Source of the DNA: Paramecium octaurelia
Taxonomy: Eukaryota; Ciliophora; Oligohymenophorea; Peniculida; Parameciidae
Direction: 5' to 3'
Assembly (NCBI GenBank): GCA_905182995.1
Contig: CAJJDP010000143.1
Location: 80,372 to 144,371 of the forward strand
Length of the DNA stretch: 64,000 nt
Below, piece by piece: positions 24,764 to 37,549 of this stretch; within the stretch, counting starts at the first letter, position 1; every line of letters starts with the position of its first letter. Under the pieces are notes generated by a model that did no database searches, had not been told where the DNA came from, and saw only the letters and a program-made list of their open reading frames with translations. A program made the position numbers and the translations under genes.

Positions 24764-27700
24764 TCAAATAAATACTATTATTTGTACAATCAAAAAGAAT
24801 GTTAGAATATTAGCGAAGATCGGCGGCGTGATAGTAACATTTTTTCTAGGTGGTTGACAAGATTCGCATTTTGATTATTGACTATTGAATGTATAAGTAT
24901 AACCTGAGAGCAAATAACAATCGTTATAACTTAAAGTTGTAGGATCCGCTATTGGCATGCATGTATTATTTTTGATTTGGCAAAATGTTATTTCTGATTT
25001 GTTAAAATTATAAAAGAATTAGCAGATATCATTCTATTCATAATAAGTTGCACAGGTGTGCTCTAAGCATTAACTAGAGGATGTGTTTGTAGCTTGCTTG
25101 TAATAACACAAATCTTTGACCTACAAACAGGAGTTTTGATCCTATTCGGATTGTTGGCATGATTCCATCTTTTTACAAACATTACGCTCAGTTGTAGTAG
25201 TTACATTGGATGAAGCAGGAGGTGTCCAAGAGCAAAAACCATCCGTTCCTTTAGAATTGCATGAAGTTTAGGTTTTGTAATCCTTGCATATACCTATTGC
25301 TATGCAGGATTAGCCATCATAAGTGCATTTGCTATTCTATTCTTTACATTTTTCAACAGAATTGGCATTGGCAATATTAGCACAACCAATAACCTCGCAT
25401 TTATTGCTAAACCAAAAACATTGTCCATCGTCACTTTTAGCAATCTTGCATTCTGCTTCATTTGTTAAGCTGGAGCAATTAAATTTCGAAACACAGGTTT
25501 TACCATTACTAGTACAGGAATAAAGTTATGATTCGCATGCCTCATTTGTTGTACCTACTAAATCAGTGCAACCTTGATCTCTGCATTGATTAGCAGAGGA
25601 ATCCCAAGCGCACTATCCAGTTGAAATTACTTTTTTATCCTACAATATTCTGCCTTCACTGTTAATGACACAAGAAATTTGAAGTGTATATTTATTACAA
25701 TCAGTAAGAGTGATACATGTCACACCATCTGTGGTACAATCACTTTTTGTTGCATAGCATTAAGAATGAGAAGGTAGGGCTATTTGTTTACAAGATTCAA
25801 ATTATGTACAAACATTTACATCATCTTTAACAATTTAAATACATTCCCCATCTATTCCTAAATAACATCCTCCATTAGTATTAGTCTCCTAACAGAATGT
25901 AATTGGAACACATTAATTTCCATCAGTTGTGCAATCTTTTGAGACTTTTTGACATTCTTCATGAGTCTTGAATTAGATGTCCTCACATTATGAATATTGA
26001 TAACACTAATTATTTACCCATAAACAACTTCCATCAGTTCCAATTATGCAATGCAATTTCTTAGTATACTCAGAACATTCAAGTATATCCATGCAGTAAC
26101 CCTTCTTTACAAAGTCAGCTGTGCATTCTTTTGAGAAAGCTTAACAAGATTTATGATTATTGCCAAACTAGTCCTGACATTCTTGATTTCTACACCAATT
26201 TTTAGTTGTATCCCAAACACATGGTTTTAATAAAGTATCAATTTGACATTATTCATTAATGCTATATTCGATACATTGCATCAAATTAATACATCCGCCA
26301 TTCTTTTGAGTTGTACAATTTTTTAGATAAGATTAGCATTGAGAATGAGTGGTTAATGTTTTTGGGGCAACACTACATGATCTTACTGAACATTATTTAC
26401 TTGAGGTCCATTAACATAATTGTCCATCTGGCTAAGAGACACAACTAGCTTCATAAAATGCTTATGTGCATTTTCTTCTAGGGATACATTGAGTTCCATC
26501 GCTGGTGCAATGGGGCATAATATTTCTGCATTCTTCATCGGTTGCATAATAATAGTATTCACAAATTGCTGATTTACATTTTATAGTATCTTGATAACAT
26601 TAACTCAAATACTCAGAACAACTACTAATACTATCAGGTTTATTTTAACATGTTTTTGTAATACATTTACTTTGATCATTATCATAATAACAATCACTAA
26701 CCTCACATTGTATCATAGTCATTTCCTCACAAGTATCTGGAATTGTTTAGCACCCAGATCCTGTAGTTTGTACTGTACAAGTGTCCAGGTAATCATTACA
26801 TTACTAGTGTGTTGTATATGACAAAGGTGCTATTGAACAACTCTTGACTTTACATTTCTTCTCTTTTTCATCGTATCCACATTCCACTCCTTTCTTGCTG
26901 ATAATGCATGATCCTTAATCAGTGTAATTTTCACAATAATCTAACTGAAATGTACAACCGCCACCACTTTTAGTTGTGCATTTAACCTTTGTGTAATAGG
27001 CTAAACACTCTTAAAGGGTTTTTAAAGTAATAGGAGCAGTTGTACATGTTTGAGTATAGCACTTATCACCATTCCATTGGCATTGTTATCCTTTAACATC
27101 TTTGGTACATAATTACTGTGATGTGATTGATTCACACTAATATTGATTGTCCTAACAACCCATCCCTGAATTATCAAGTATGCAATCAATGTACTAAATT
27201 GATTTGCATTACTAAGTAGTGGAATATTATGATGTTTTTTCAATATTTGAACATTTCAGTTATACGCAATTCAATAATGTAGGATTCCAAAAACATCTAT
27301 TATTATTGATATCAAAATAGCATTATTTCTTAAGTTAATACAGATTGCAAGTTTGTTATCTTTACTCACAACCTCCTATTCTACCAACTGTGCAGGTGCT
27401 TAAATAAGATTCACACACTTAATTATCCAAGTATGTGGAAGGCGTTTAATCACATTTCCCAGGAACACATATATTATCTACCATTTTACATTTTTCTGAT
27501 TTAGATGATTCCCCACATTCTGAACCTGTGTAATTTGAACAATTATCTTACATAATGATACACTTTGTTCCGTCATAGTTTGAAGTGCAATCTGCCATCC
27601 ATTCCTAACAGATTTAATGGTTGTATTCAGACTTAATAGCATTGCTACATGTCTTATCAACGCATTGACTGCCAGTTTATTTATCTGGGTTGTCTGCGCA

Positions 27701-30700
27701 TGACTTATTTAAACTCTCGCAAGTTGCATCATACTTAAATATTATTTTATTGCAAGCTTTAATATCTTATAAATCAGAACATGTATCTTTATCAATATTC
27801 TTCACAATTAAACAATAACCCTTTTTGAATAATAACAAAGATTAAGATCTGTGTAATAATCTGAGCAACTATCTTTAATATCTGTGCATTATTCTAAATC
27901 AATTTATGCAGTGCAGCCGCTATCAAAATCTTAGCATTAAGCTAAACTTGTGCTAGGAAATTATTCTGATTAGCAAATATTTCTCTTGCAACTTGAACTT
28001 AATGGCATTTTTATGCAAGCTCTTCTATATGTTGGACAAGTTATTTCATCTCCTGTCATCTCTTCGCATGGATGATTTTTTGTTTTACAAGCATCATTAT
28101 AAGACATGCACAATCCTTCATCTTTAGAATAATAACATTAACTTTAATCTGTGTATTCATTACAATATTGCTTAATAGGAATGCATTAAGTTTTACTTTT
28201 ATTAATTGAACATGAGCTTAGACTTAAGCATTATTCAAGAGTAGTATAATTATAGTCAGTACAGACTTTAGAAACACAACCATCATTTGTAACATTAACC
28301 TTACAGTCATAGAGAATTTATTCACAATTAGCAGTGGTAAAGGTTTAAAGAAAAGTAAGATCAGCACAGGTTTCTGTTTTCCTGCATTAATTGTTATACC
28401 AATAGCAATTATTCTTAGTGGAAGTGATAGTCTTGTAACAACTCTCCTTCTTCAAATATTCTCCACATGTACTAAATTTATCAACGCATTTCCCAATATG
28501 TGAATGAACAGTGCAATCACTCTAGAAAACTCTACATTATTCATCAGTCGAATATGAAAAAGAATCTGGAGCATCAGAACAACTGTAGGATGAACAAGTA
28601 CTAGTTGCAGTATCCCATGAACAAAATTACTATCTCAGATTTAATACACACTATGATTAGTTATCATAATCCTCGCATTCCTTCAGGTCTATACAGCCAT
28701 TTTGATTAGCATTTACAGTACATGTATTTTTAAGATCATGGCATTCCTTGTGATTTTGTCCAATGTAATCAGTGCATAGTAGACTATTAGCATTAATGCA
28801 TTAAACTCCATTCCAAACACATGTGCCATCTATTGCCGCATCAGACACACAATTTAATTAATCTAACACATCACAAGTGCTCTTCTCTTGACAATTATTA
28901 CCCTAATTGTTCAAAATACAACATTAGGTTTCATCTTGAGAACATTCAATGTATTATTTGCATTCAGTCATGTCTATAGAATCCAATTCAAATTGGGCAG
29001 TATAACACGATCGTGACTGACACAATTCCGATCCCCAAACACAATCATCATCATCAAAATGACAATTTAACTCTTTCTTTCTATCCTCACATAATTTGGG
29101 TAATACCATACAACCTGTAGTATTGCTGACTACACATCCTTTTAGATATGTATCACACTATTCATTCGTATTATAAGTTGCATCTGCTGTGAAACATTCC
29201 CTATCAATACAAACATTGCTCTGACTATTCCATCCACACAATCCATCTAATCTGAAATAGCAATTCTCCTTCTTGCTATTCCCACGACAAGTCAAAGGAA
29301 GGAGAGTACATCCATTTCCTGCATCATTTAATGTACATTCACTTAGGTATTTGTTGCATTCTAGTGCAGTAGTCAAAGTAGCTAAAGTGCACTCTTTACT
29401 TGAACATTTTTCTTCATAGAAACATTTATTATCATTTAAATCTGTGACACATAATTATTATGTTGTGATATTCTCACAAATCATATCAACACATCCTAAA
29501 TTTGTTTTTGGATTAAGAGTGCAATTCTCACTATACAATTAGCAATCCTCATGCTATTCCAATGTCAATGGGGCATTTTCACATGTTTTATCAACACATA
29601 CGTCATTATCATTCCAAAAACACTCATCTCCATTTAAATCAATTAAACATGCTTCTTCAATGTCGTAATCTGAACATTAACTGATTTTCATGCATCCTCC
29701 TTCTTTTTTAGTTACACAACCTGTCAGAAACCTTGAGCAATCTAAATTAGTGGTTAAAGTAGTAGGAGCCAATGAACATTAAGCAATTACACACAGATTA
29801 TTGACCCAGGCACATTAATTATTCGATAAATCACTTTCACAAGCATCTTCAAGTTTTGCAGAATCACAGGTTACATTATTAACACAACCATTTCCATTTG
29901 TAATACAGTGTTCCAAATATGATTCGCATTCACTGTTTGTTTTGTAAGTAGAGGGAGCATTTGAGCAAATTTTATCCAGACATTTCGTACCATCCCAATA
30001 GCATAACTCACCCTTTGCATTTGTCTTACATGCATCCTTTATTGTAGCTGCATCACAAGTAGTTCTATCTACGCATCCTCCATTCAATTTGGTAGTACAT
30101 TTTTTAAGATACTTTGTGCATTACTCATCTGTTATTAGTGAACTGAATGCATTCTAACATATCTTATCCACACAGGCGGTTCCATTCCAAAAACATTCTT
30201 ATGTTTAATCTCGATTCCAAAAGCATTGATTCTGGAATAATTGATCAGAACATTTCGAATTGCTTTCGACACAGCCTTTCCCAGATTATGCCACTGTGCA
30301 TGTTTTTTATTCGTCTCGACATAATTAATCGGTATTCAAGAATTTGGGGTATTATTCACAGGTATCAGCAGTTTCGCATTTCTGAATTGATGAATCCCAA
30401 TAACAGTAGTCTCCATCTTCATCGTATTGACATGCTTATTCAGTCAGATATTCTTCGCATAATCCAATCTCAACGCATTACTTGCCATTTGTAATGCATC
30501 TCTTTGAAATTGATTAGCATTCCTCCTATTTTTCTTTCAAGAAAGCACTGCATCCTGTGAAATGCAAACAATTATCATTAATTAAAGCACAATTAAAATC
30601 ATCAGCACATTCGGTCTTTGAAATTAAATTACAATAGGTTGGATCCTTATTTGTCTCAGTGGTGTTTGGATTGATTGTTGTTTCATTCATCAAACAAGCA

Positions 30701-30837
30701 GTTGAATTCCAATAACTCTATCCTACATAGTAATGTTCGCAATCGTACTATGAGGTGATATTTTCCCTAAAGCAGGGATAATTCTTAAATTAACTCAAGG
30801 CCTCAAATACTAGAATAAAATTAAGAAGTGTTTACAT
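24764..30837 (-). CDS. Paramecium-type surface antigen (GPI-anchored, cysteine-periodic)
   Basis: About 2017 residues of strictly periodic cysteines with units such as CYWDGTKCLDKIC and ENCYFRLDGLCGW, matching the Paramecium surface antigen (immobilisation antigen) repeat family. It starts with a hydrophobic signal peptide (MQTLLNFILVFEALS). It ends with a hydrophobic tail (ANILTFFLIVQIIVFI), the usual GPI-anchor signal. These proteins coat the cell and cilia, and usually only one is expressed at a time. The frame changes once, near 27800-27826. This is explained either by a 20-nt intron beginning GTTATTG and ending GAAG or by a one-base loss in a run of five A. Both halves are otherwise fully open, so the gene is probably functional. 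Confidence 0.9.
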
Positions 30838-31110
30838 TATAAATAATTTATCTTATAATTTCAATAATCTCCTCTCTAAACACAAGCTAAATTATTCACA
30901 ATATTTATTAAGCTCAAATAAGCTATTCTAATAGATTTCTTCGTTCTAACTTATTATGTGTTATTTACCAAATTATTCAACTTAATTTGCAGTAATAAGC
31001 TAGTAATTATATTAGATTCTCTTCTCTCTGCAGCATTGAAATTTGCTTAAGGAATGTAGTGTGTTTTTTCAAGAACATTATTATTTAATATATATATAAA
31101 AACGTATTAA
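30838..31110. promoter_or_regulatory. bidirectional upstream region of surface antigen and secreted protein
   Basis: About 270 bp between two divergent starts. It is AT-rich, with a TATATATATAAA run just before the right-hand ATG. Surface antigen genes are subject to mutually exclusive expression, so this region could be regulated, but no specific element can be assigned from sequence alone. Confidence 0.35.
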
Positions 31111-32235
31111 ATGCAATATTTGTTGGCTTTGTGTTTTGTTTTAGTAGTTGTGGGACAATAGATAAAAGGAAATGGGAAGCATCATAAACACAAGAACAAA
31201 GAGATTGGATTTGTGTAGGTTTCGGCAGATTTGAATGATTAACGCATCATCTTGGAAGGGATTATACAATAGGTGAATCAATTAGCTCTCTTAGTATAAA
31301 GATAAAATGTATTTGATGATAGTTTGAGACAAAGACCTTTTGATTTGATGGGTTAATTGGATCGTCTTGATAAATTGGAATTGTAACCAGAAGAATCTAA
31401 GATTATTGAAAGTTTAAAATAGCAATTAAACATAATCTCTAATGCAATGGATGTGGATGATTACATTCAAGAATGCGATGGGGAAGATGTTTGTTAAATA
31501 TGCTAAGCCTCCGTGTATTATTAATTGGATGATGACAATTGGTATATGATTGGATTCGAGCATGGATTTAAGTAATTATGCATTGAAATGAAGAAAGGAG
31601 TTCCAATTCCTCTTAGATTCTGCAAAATAAGCACTAGGATCTGATGGGGATCTCTTGTTGGCCTTCTCAACTGAAAATCACATCTGTTTGCAATTTGCCA
31701 ATCTCAAACATCCCATAGACATCAATGGAGTACTCAAACTCTATTTGGGAACCACATTAAATGATTACCAAAATAAATTGATTCGCTTGCCAACTCATGG
31801 AGTACCATTGGAGTTCCTAGTCAGGGCAGAATATACGAATAGGAATTTCATTTACAAAGATCTCAAATTTATTGTAAATGATAATTCCTAGCGAGACATT
31901 CTGGGTGGTCGATTGAATAAATTGCAATTCTCCATTTTCGATTTAAATGTTTATGCTTCATATTATCATTTAAGGTACTGATCGAATACGATGGCCAATT
32001 TTACATCCAATCCCAAATCTTTCCATTTCAAGTTAAGACCATTCAAGGGAACACTCAATCGGAACAAGTAAATCCATATATAATAATTCCATAGATCAAT
32101 ATCAAATATTCAAAGAACATAGCCGAATAGTATTTGTCAAGCTCTATTCTGAAGGACACGTTCAAATTTAGCTAGATGCAAGCCTCTACTTATACAAATA
32201 GTACTGACATAGTAATATCTGTTGAATTAGATTGA
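31111..32235 (+). CDS. secreted protein, unknown family
   Basis: 358 residues with introns of 22 nt (31572-31593) and 26 nt beginning GTT (31949-31974). A strong signal peptide (MQYLLALCFVLVVVGQ) is followed by a His/Lys-rich linker (GNGKHHKHKNKE). The body is mixed: helical N-terminal half, then a beta-rich part (LLLAFSTENHICLQFANL, LIEYDGQFYIQSQIFPF). No membrane helix or GPI tail is visible, so secretion or storage in trichocysts or vesicles is plausible. It is divergent from the surface antigen gene. I do not recognise the family. Confidence 0.7.
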
Positions 32236-32268
32236 TTTTTATTTTTAATTCTAATAATAATTTATTGC

Positions 32269-33578
32269 ATGAGAAAGATATAAAATAATCAAGCCATCTC
32301 GGGACAAGGCTATTAGTAAGGGTACAAAGTTAACGAATAAGTTGTTCCTTAAGGGATTGCCTTTTTTTCAACATCTGGTAAAAGACATTATCCAGATTTT
32401 CAGAGAGGAGAACTGGAATCTTACTAAGGAATGCAACATCTCTTTGACCCACCCAAAAGGTAAAATGTTTTTGAAATCCTCGTAGATTAGCTCAAGACTA
32501 TGATAGATCATTAAATACAAAGGACATTGATGGAGCAGTTACAAATACTCTACGTAGCAAGGTTGTAAAAAACATGGAATTGGCATAAGTTTACAAACAA
32601 GAGAAGCAAAAATCCTTGTGGGAGTAAAGCAGTAAGCCAAGTGATCTGGATTCTTAAGCTTATTAGCCAAGGAAGAAATGGGAAGATAATGATCCATATA
32701 AAAATAGAAGTGCAATATACACAAATTATGAGGATTCTAAGAGGAAAGCAGATGATTTAAGTGAGAAACATCTCGAAACCATCCAATATCCTGATTCTAC
32801 CAATTTTCAACCTAATCAACAATTTCATGAGTCTCAATACTAACAATAATAATTATATGCCTATGAAGACCCTAATTTAATTGCACAACGTTAACAACTG
32901 CAACAATAAATTCAACTACAAAATTCACAATCATAACCAAATCTAGTAGTCCAGCCTCAAAATACTCAACCTACCAACCAATCTGAATAAAAACAACCCT
33001 CTTAATAACCACAAATTTATCAGTACTAGATTGAGGATGATAGACAGAAATAGTAATAATTGTTGATACAAAAATAGTGGGAGTAACAAAGGTTAGAAAG
33101 TCTACAAAAATTACAGCAATCATAAAATGATAAAATTAGAGAACAACATAATCTCAAAATGTAGTAGGATCAAGACTATCAATTTATTTAAGAGTAAAGG
33201 CAATAATCATTAAACAAAAAATAACAATATGCTAGAGAATTAAGATAATAATAGGAAAGTAACAAAGACGGAAGCTATAGAAAGGGATTCACTCCTCCTC
33301 CCGCATCCAAGAGTGAAATTATAGGCTCTCTCCTATAAGCTCCTAAAATGTAAAAGTCTTAAGGCTTTGATGGAGAAATTAACTAAAACATGAGAGATTC
33401 GCTATCCAAAGAGATAGAAGAAAATGATAAAAAATTAGTCATCAATCGTTTTAGACCTCATGAATTACAGTAATATATTTATGACATGAAAAATGGACGA
33501 ATTGGTGGCAGCAAAACTAGAAATAACCCAACTTTTATGTCTTATGCAGGACAATAATTAGTGAATCAACAACAATGA
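32269..33578 (+). CDS. Gln-rich protein, unknown
   Basis: 427 residues with one 26-nt intron at 32460-32485, starting 33 bp after the previous stop. The N-terminus (GYKVNEQVVPQGIAFFSTSGK, FDPPKR) is ordered. The middle is extremely glutamine-rich, encoded mainly by CAA, TAA and TAG, and the following part is Glu/Gln coiled coil. The C-terminus regains order (VINRFRPHELQQYIYDMKNG) and ends with NPTFMSYAGQQ. Standard-code reading hides this gene completely. No domain is recognised; cytoskeletal or RNA-binding scaffolds often look like this. Confidence 0.65.
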
Positions 33579-33922
33579 TAATAATATATTATAATAATTA
33601 TATTATTTACAGAAATCATATTGTAATTGAATTATTCTATTTTTGATGTGGATCATAAATATAGTTAATCTAATTAACTTAATTAATAGAATTCATAATT
33701 ATAAGTTTATTATCTTGAAAAATGGATTTCTAATACCTTAGTCTTCTCAATAGTAAAATAAATTTATATAAAATGCTAAAATAAATTTAATAAATAAATA
33801 AATTATAAAATTAGCAAAATGGACATTAATGATATGTTGCCAATTCCTATGATATCATAGATAATCAAATACAAAAGCTATAGATACTTGGATATGTTTA
33901 TTTTATAGAATATTAAATCTTA

Positions 33923-34382
33923 TCAAATTTCATATTCTTCCCATGAGTTTTCTTCTTCAAGAATTTCCTCCACTGGTCTTGGATCTTCGTAGAATAATTC
34001 TTCCCAAGTCATTGCATATCTATATTTATCTAAATTATTCAATTTTGCTATACCTTTTAGTGCATCTTATAATAATTTCTTTCTGCTTCTTTCAAGTGTT
34101 GGTTTGTACCAAACACCGTAACCCCAATTCCTAAAGAATTTATGTATGAACATAACCTTTTATTGACTTCTGCTTAAGCAACTAATTCAGCCTCTGTGAA
34201 TTGTCTTTATTTATAATATGCCCATTTGCCGAAAAAGTAATATCTACCTCCGTAGAATGCTGTGAATGCGAAGGCTCCCAAGACAACAAACTTGATGATA
34301 GAAATGTTAAAAATACAGGTCTAATTCTTCTCAACCACCAGGCATTGGTTTCCCAGACGAAGTTTGTCCACTGATAAACCAT
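33923..34382 (-). CDS. small single-pass membrane protein, probably mitochondrial
   Basis: 135 residues with two 26-nt introns, at 34291-34316 and 34131-34156 (the second begins GTT). The N-terminus is aromatic (VYQWTNFVWETNAWWLRR), then one membrane helix (FVVLGAFAFTAFYGGRYYFF). It continues with a charged matrix-like tail (WGYGVWYKPTLERSRKK, YAMTWEELFYEDPRP). Size and layout recall accessory subunits of respiratory complexes in ciliates, but no specific subunit can be named. Without the introns both exon junctions meet TGA stops. Confidence 0.7.
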
Positions 34383-35102
34383 TATTTATTAAATTTAATA
34401 TTATCATTTTTAGTTCTTTTAATTGATTGATTCAATTTTAAGAGACTTCATTTATTTGATTAATGACAATCATTAAAAAGGCGGAGCTTTCTGAATCCTT
34501 TAGAAAGAGTGACCATTATTGTTAGCTGAACAGAGTACCCTTTTATTATTCATTTTTAAAAAGATTAAATAATTATTATGATAAATTAATTAGCTCCCTA
34601 TAATCATAATTTTATCACTATTAAATAATATATATAGTTTAGATTAGATTATTATTAATAAACTTTATTAGGAAATTGCGAGGAAATTACTCAATTTATT
34701 ATGAAGATGAATTGGATTTTGGGATGCATTAATTTTTTGGACCATTATACTACAATTAGTTAATTTTGATATGAATAAATTTATAAATAATTGGGAAAGT
34801 CAATTTAAAAATTGTTTTAAAAAATATGCCTTAAAAATGGGCATTTTTCAAAGGAATTTATAATCTAAAAATAGAACATGACTCAAAAAATATCACCATT
34901 ATGTTTTCTATAAATATTGGTGAGTGATTTATACAAACAATCCAATTTTTTTCTATAGGAATTATTAAAGATTCTAGAAAATTTAGAGAAAAGGCAAAAA
35001 ATATAAAAATTTGTTGCTTTATATATAAAATAAAATTATTCAGTATTTCTCTTTCTCCATTTGATGATAAAATTTAATGAAATAATATAATATTGAAATA
35101 AA
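34383..35102. other. intergenic, no gene seen
   Basis: 720 bp of very AT-rich DNA between divergent genes. Only short frames are open and none shows coding composition. It should contain the promoters of the small membrane protein and the histidine kinase. Confidence 0.5.
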
Positions 35103-37512
35103 ATGTTGATTGGAAAACAACATCTTCTTATTAGTGACATCTGCCAACTAGCTTATTTAGTACTTATAAATCAAGGTTTATATTTTAGTAATTATTAGAC
35201 AGTTCAATTTTATTTATATCTTTAATCACTGTACTTTATGCTAGTAGCATAGTTTTTGAAGTATTATGTGTTTTGCTCAAAAATGAACAGAGAAATTAAA
35301 TTTTTTAGATAATTGGTTTCTCAATGAAGATTCTCTGCATCTGGCTAGCTTATTAAGCAAAATAAGAATACATACTTTGCTCATTAATATAAACTCAAAT
35401 ATTATTTAATAATACAGACTTAAAATAGAAGCTCTAATAACCAATTCTAATCTTAGCACAAATGGCTCTGTTTATATTCAACTTCAAATAGGTTGTGCTT
35501 GATTATGAGTAGATAATTATAATTATAGTGTAATTAGTGATTTTTAGTTTATGGTTGTATAGAGAAAGGAGCTTACAACCAAAAGATAGGATTGAAGCTC
35601 GTCAAAGTAAGAATTAGCATTAATGTACCATCGATATTTAGGTTGATACTATGAAGTAACAATAGAATCTTATTCATACTATATCAACGAAAAGAATAAA
35701 TTTACCATAAAATTCTTTATTATTTAATGATTAATATGAACTCATAGAAACTCAAATTAATTTTACAGAATTGATAACTCATCCAAATTAATATAATTAA
35801 GCATTTGAAATACTTTTAAATTTAAAATTTAATTATATTGAAGACTCCACACTAAAATAAAGAGAACTTAGAATAATTGTATTGGAGATGTAAATTGATG
35901 AACAGCATCTCTTGACGATAGACAAGAATGAGTATATGAAATATGAAAATCAGGCTATGTTGATACAGTGTATTGTAGTGGATGGCATTAAATGTTTTTA
36001 ACTCCAATTCTTCTCATTGCCTCTGAAAACGAATGATAGTTTGGAAATAGATGAATCAATGGAGATAGACATGTGTAGATCATTGTCACATGAGTTGGGT
36101 ACTAATTTAAATAGCATAATAACATTTATCAAAATGGCATTAAAGGATGAGGATGTCAATTGTCATTTTAAATCGAAATACTTGGAACCAATTAGAACAA
36201 ACAGTGAGTAATTGAATCTAATTGTTGGGACAATTAGAGATTACAATTTGATAAATTTGAAGTAATTTAGTTTGAAATTGGAAGAAGTTGATATCGAATT
36301 GGAGATTAGATTCATCGTTTCATTATTCAATGAAAGTATTGAAAATAAGAACATAAAAATTCAATATAGTTTTGATCTATAGTCAACTGTGTTGATAAAT
36401 GACAAAGTGAGGTTTAGATAAGTGTTATTTCAATTGTTGTAGAATGCCATAAAGTATACTTTTGAATCTGCAATCACTATAACTATACAGAATGATAATT
36501 TGGAATGCTTTATATCGATTTCAGATGATGGGATTGGGATGGTATTGTCTATAATAATATTATATAGACTGAGTAGGAGGCAGAGAATATGAATTCTTTG
36601 TTGAATTCCAACAAATTTGTGAAAGTGTCAGAACAATCTGTGGGCGTAGGCCTAGGTCTAGGAATATCAAACTAGTTAGTAAAGTAAATGAGTGGAAAGA
36701 ACAATTCCATTTAACTTAATCGAAAGGATAGGGGTTGTTAATTCAGTTTCTTTATAAAAAACCATTAATTGGAGATGTCAAAGGAAAGTATGCGGAAGTA
36801 GTCTTCGGGATTCGTCAAAAAAAGCAGTTAGACAATTCGATTTATATCTGCCAATACCTACTTCGAAGATTAAGTAAAAGGACAATCTATTCAAAAAATC
36901 CAAATCCAAAAGACCTTGATTCAAACTCACTCTAATTCTCAACAGTAATTTATTCTTCCATCCACTAAAAGAATTTATGGCTAGCAAGAGAGCAAGAACC
37001 AAAGTGAAGAGGATAGCTTTTCATCGATTCATCCTCCTATCTTAAGCCCAAAATTTTAATAATCTATTGTACAATGCAGTCTTAACAGTGACTGTTGTTC
37101 TAGAGTATTAATTGTCGACGACGAGTACTTCAATATCCAATGTCTGAAATTACTGATGACCAAGTATTAATCGAAGTGCGACTCGGCTTATAATGGTAGG
37201 GAAGCATTGTAACTTGTAAATCAAAAGAAGCAGCATCCCTGCAAGAAATGTGGGAACCAATATTATAGTCTGATATTCCTGGACATCAACATGCCAATTT
37301 TAGACGGTTACAAAACTGTCAAAGAACTCAAGCACTTAATGAAATAACAAATAATCAACAAGGCTTGGTGTATTGCTAATACTGGGTTCTGTGATCTGGA
37401 CACAAAACTTAAGAGTTACGAGGCAGGCATGGATTATTACTTAACAAAGCCTTTGGATTAGAATGAACTTAGAAATATGTTGAATGTGCTATTTCCTATT
37501 AATGATTACTGA
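35103..37512 (+). CDS. hybrid sensor histidine kinase with receiver domain
   Basis: 784 residues with introns of 29 nt (35160-35188) and 26 nt (36542-36567). Residues about 10-190 contain several membrane helices (LITVLYASSIVF, QIIIIIVQLVIFSLWLY). The H-box is SLSHELGTNLNSI (His near residue 319), the N-box LLQNAIKYT, and G1 DDGIGM (split by the second intron). GVGLGLGISNQLV is the G2 motif. The C-terminal receiver has VLIVDDE, the phospho-acceptor Asp in FLDINMP (about 706) and the conserved Lys in YLTKPL (about 762). A CKKCGNQYYS insertion sits just before the acceptor Asp. It should autophosphorylate and pass phosphate to its own receiver; the ligand is unknown. Confidence 0.88.
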
Positions 37513-37549
37513 TTATAATATATGTTTTAGGTTATAAATATTATAAATT

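Noticed and set aside
30147..30494. Plus-strand 115-codon frame
   Set aside because: Antisense shadow of the surface antigen gene, where the minus strand has clear cysteine periodicity.
24764..30837. Cysteine repeats as a CRISPR-like or DNA tandem repeat
   Set aside because: The periodicity is at the protein level with diverged DNA; no direct repeat units with spacers.
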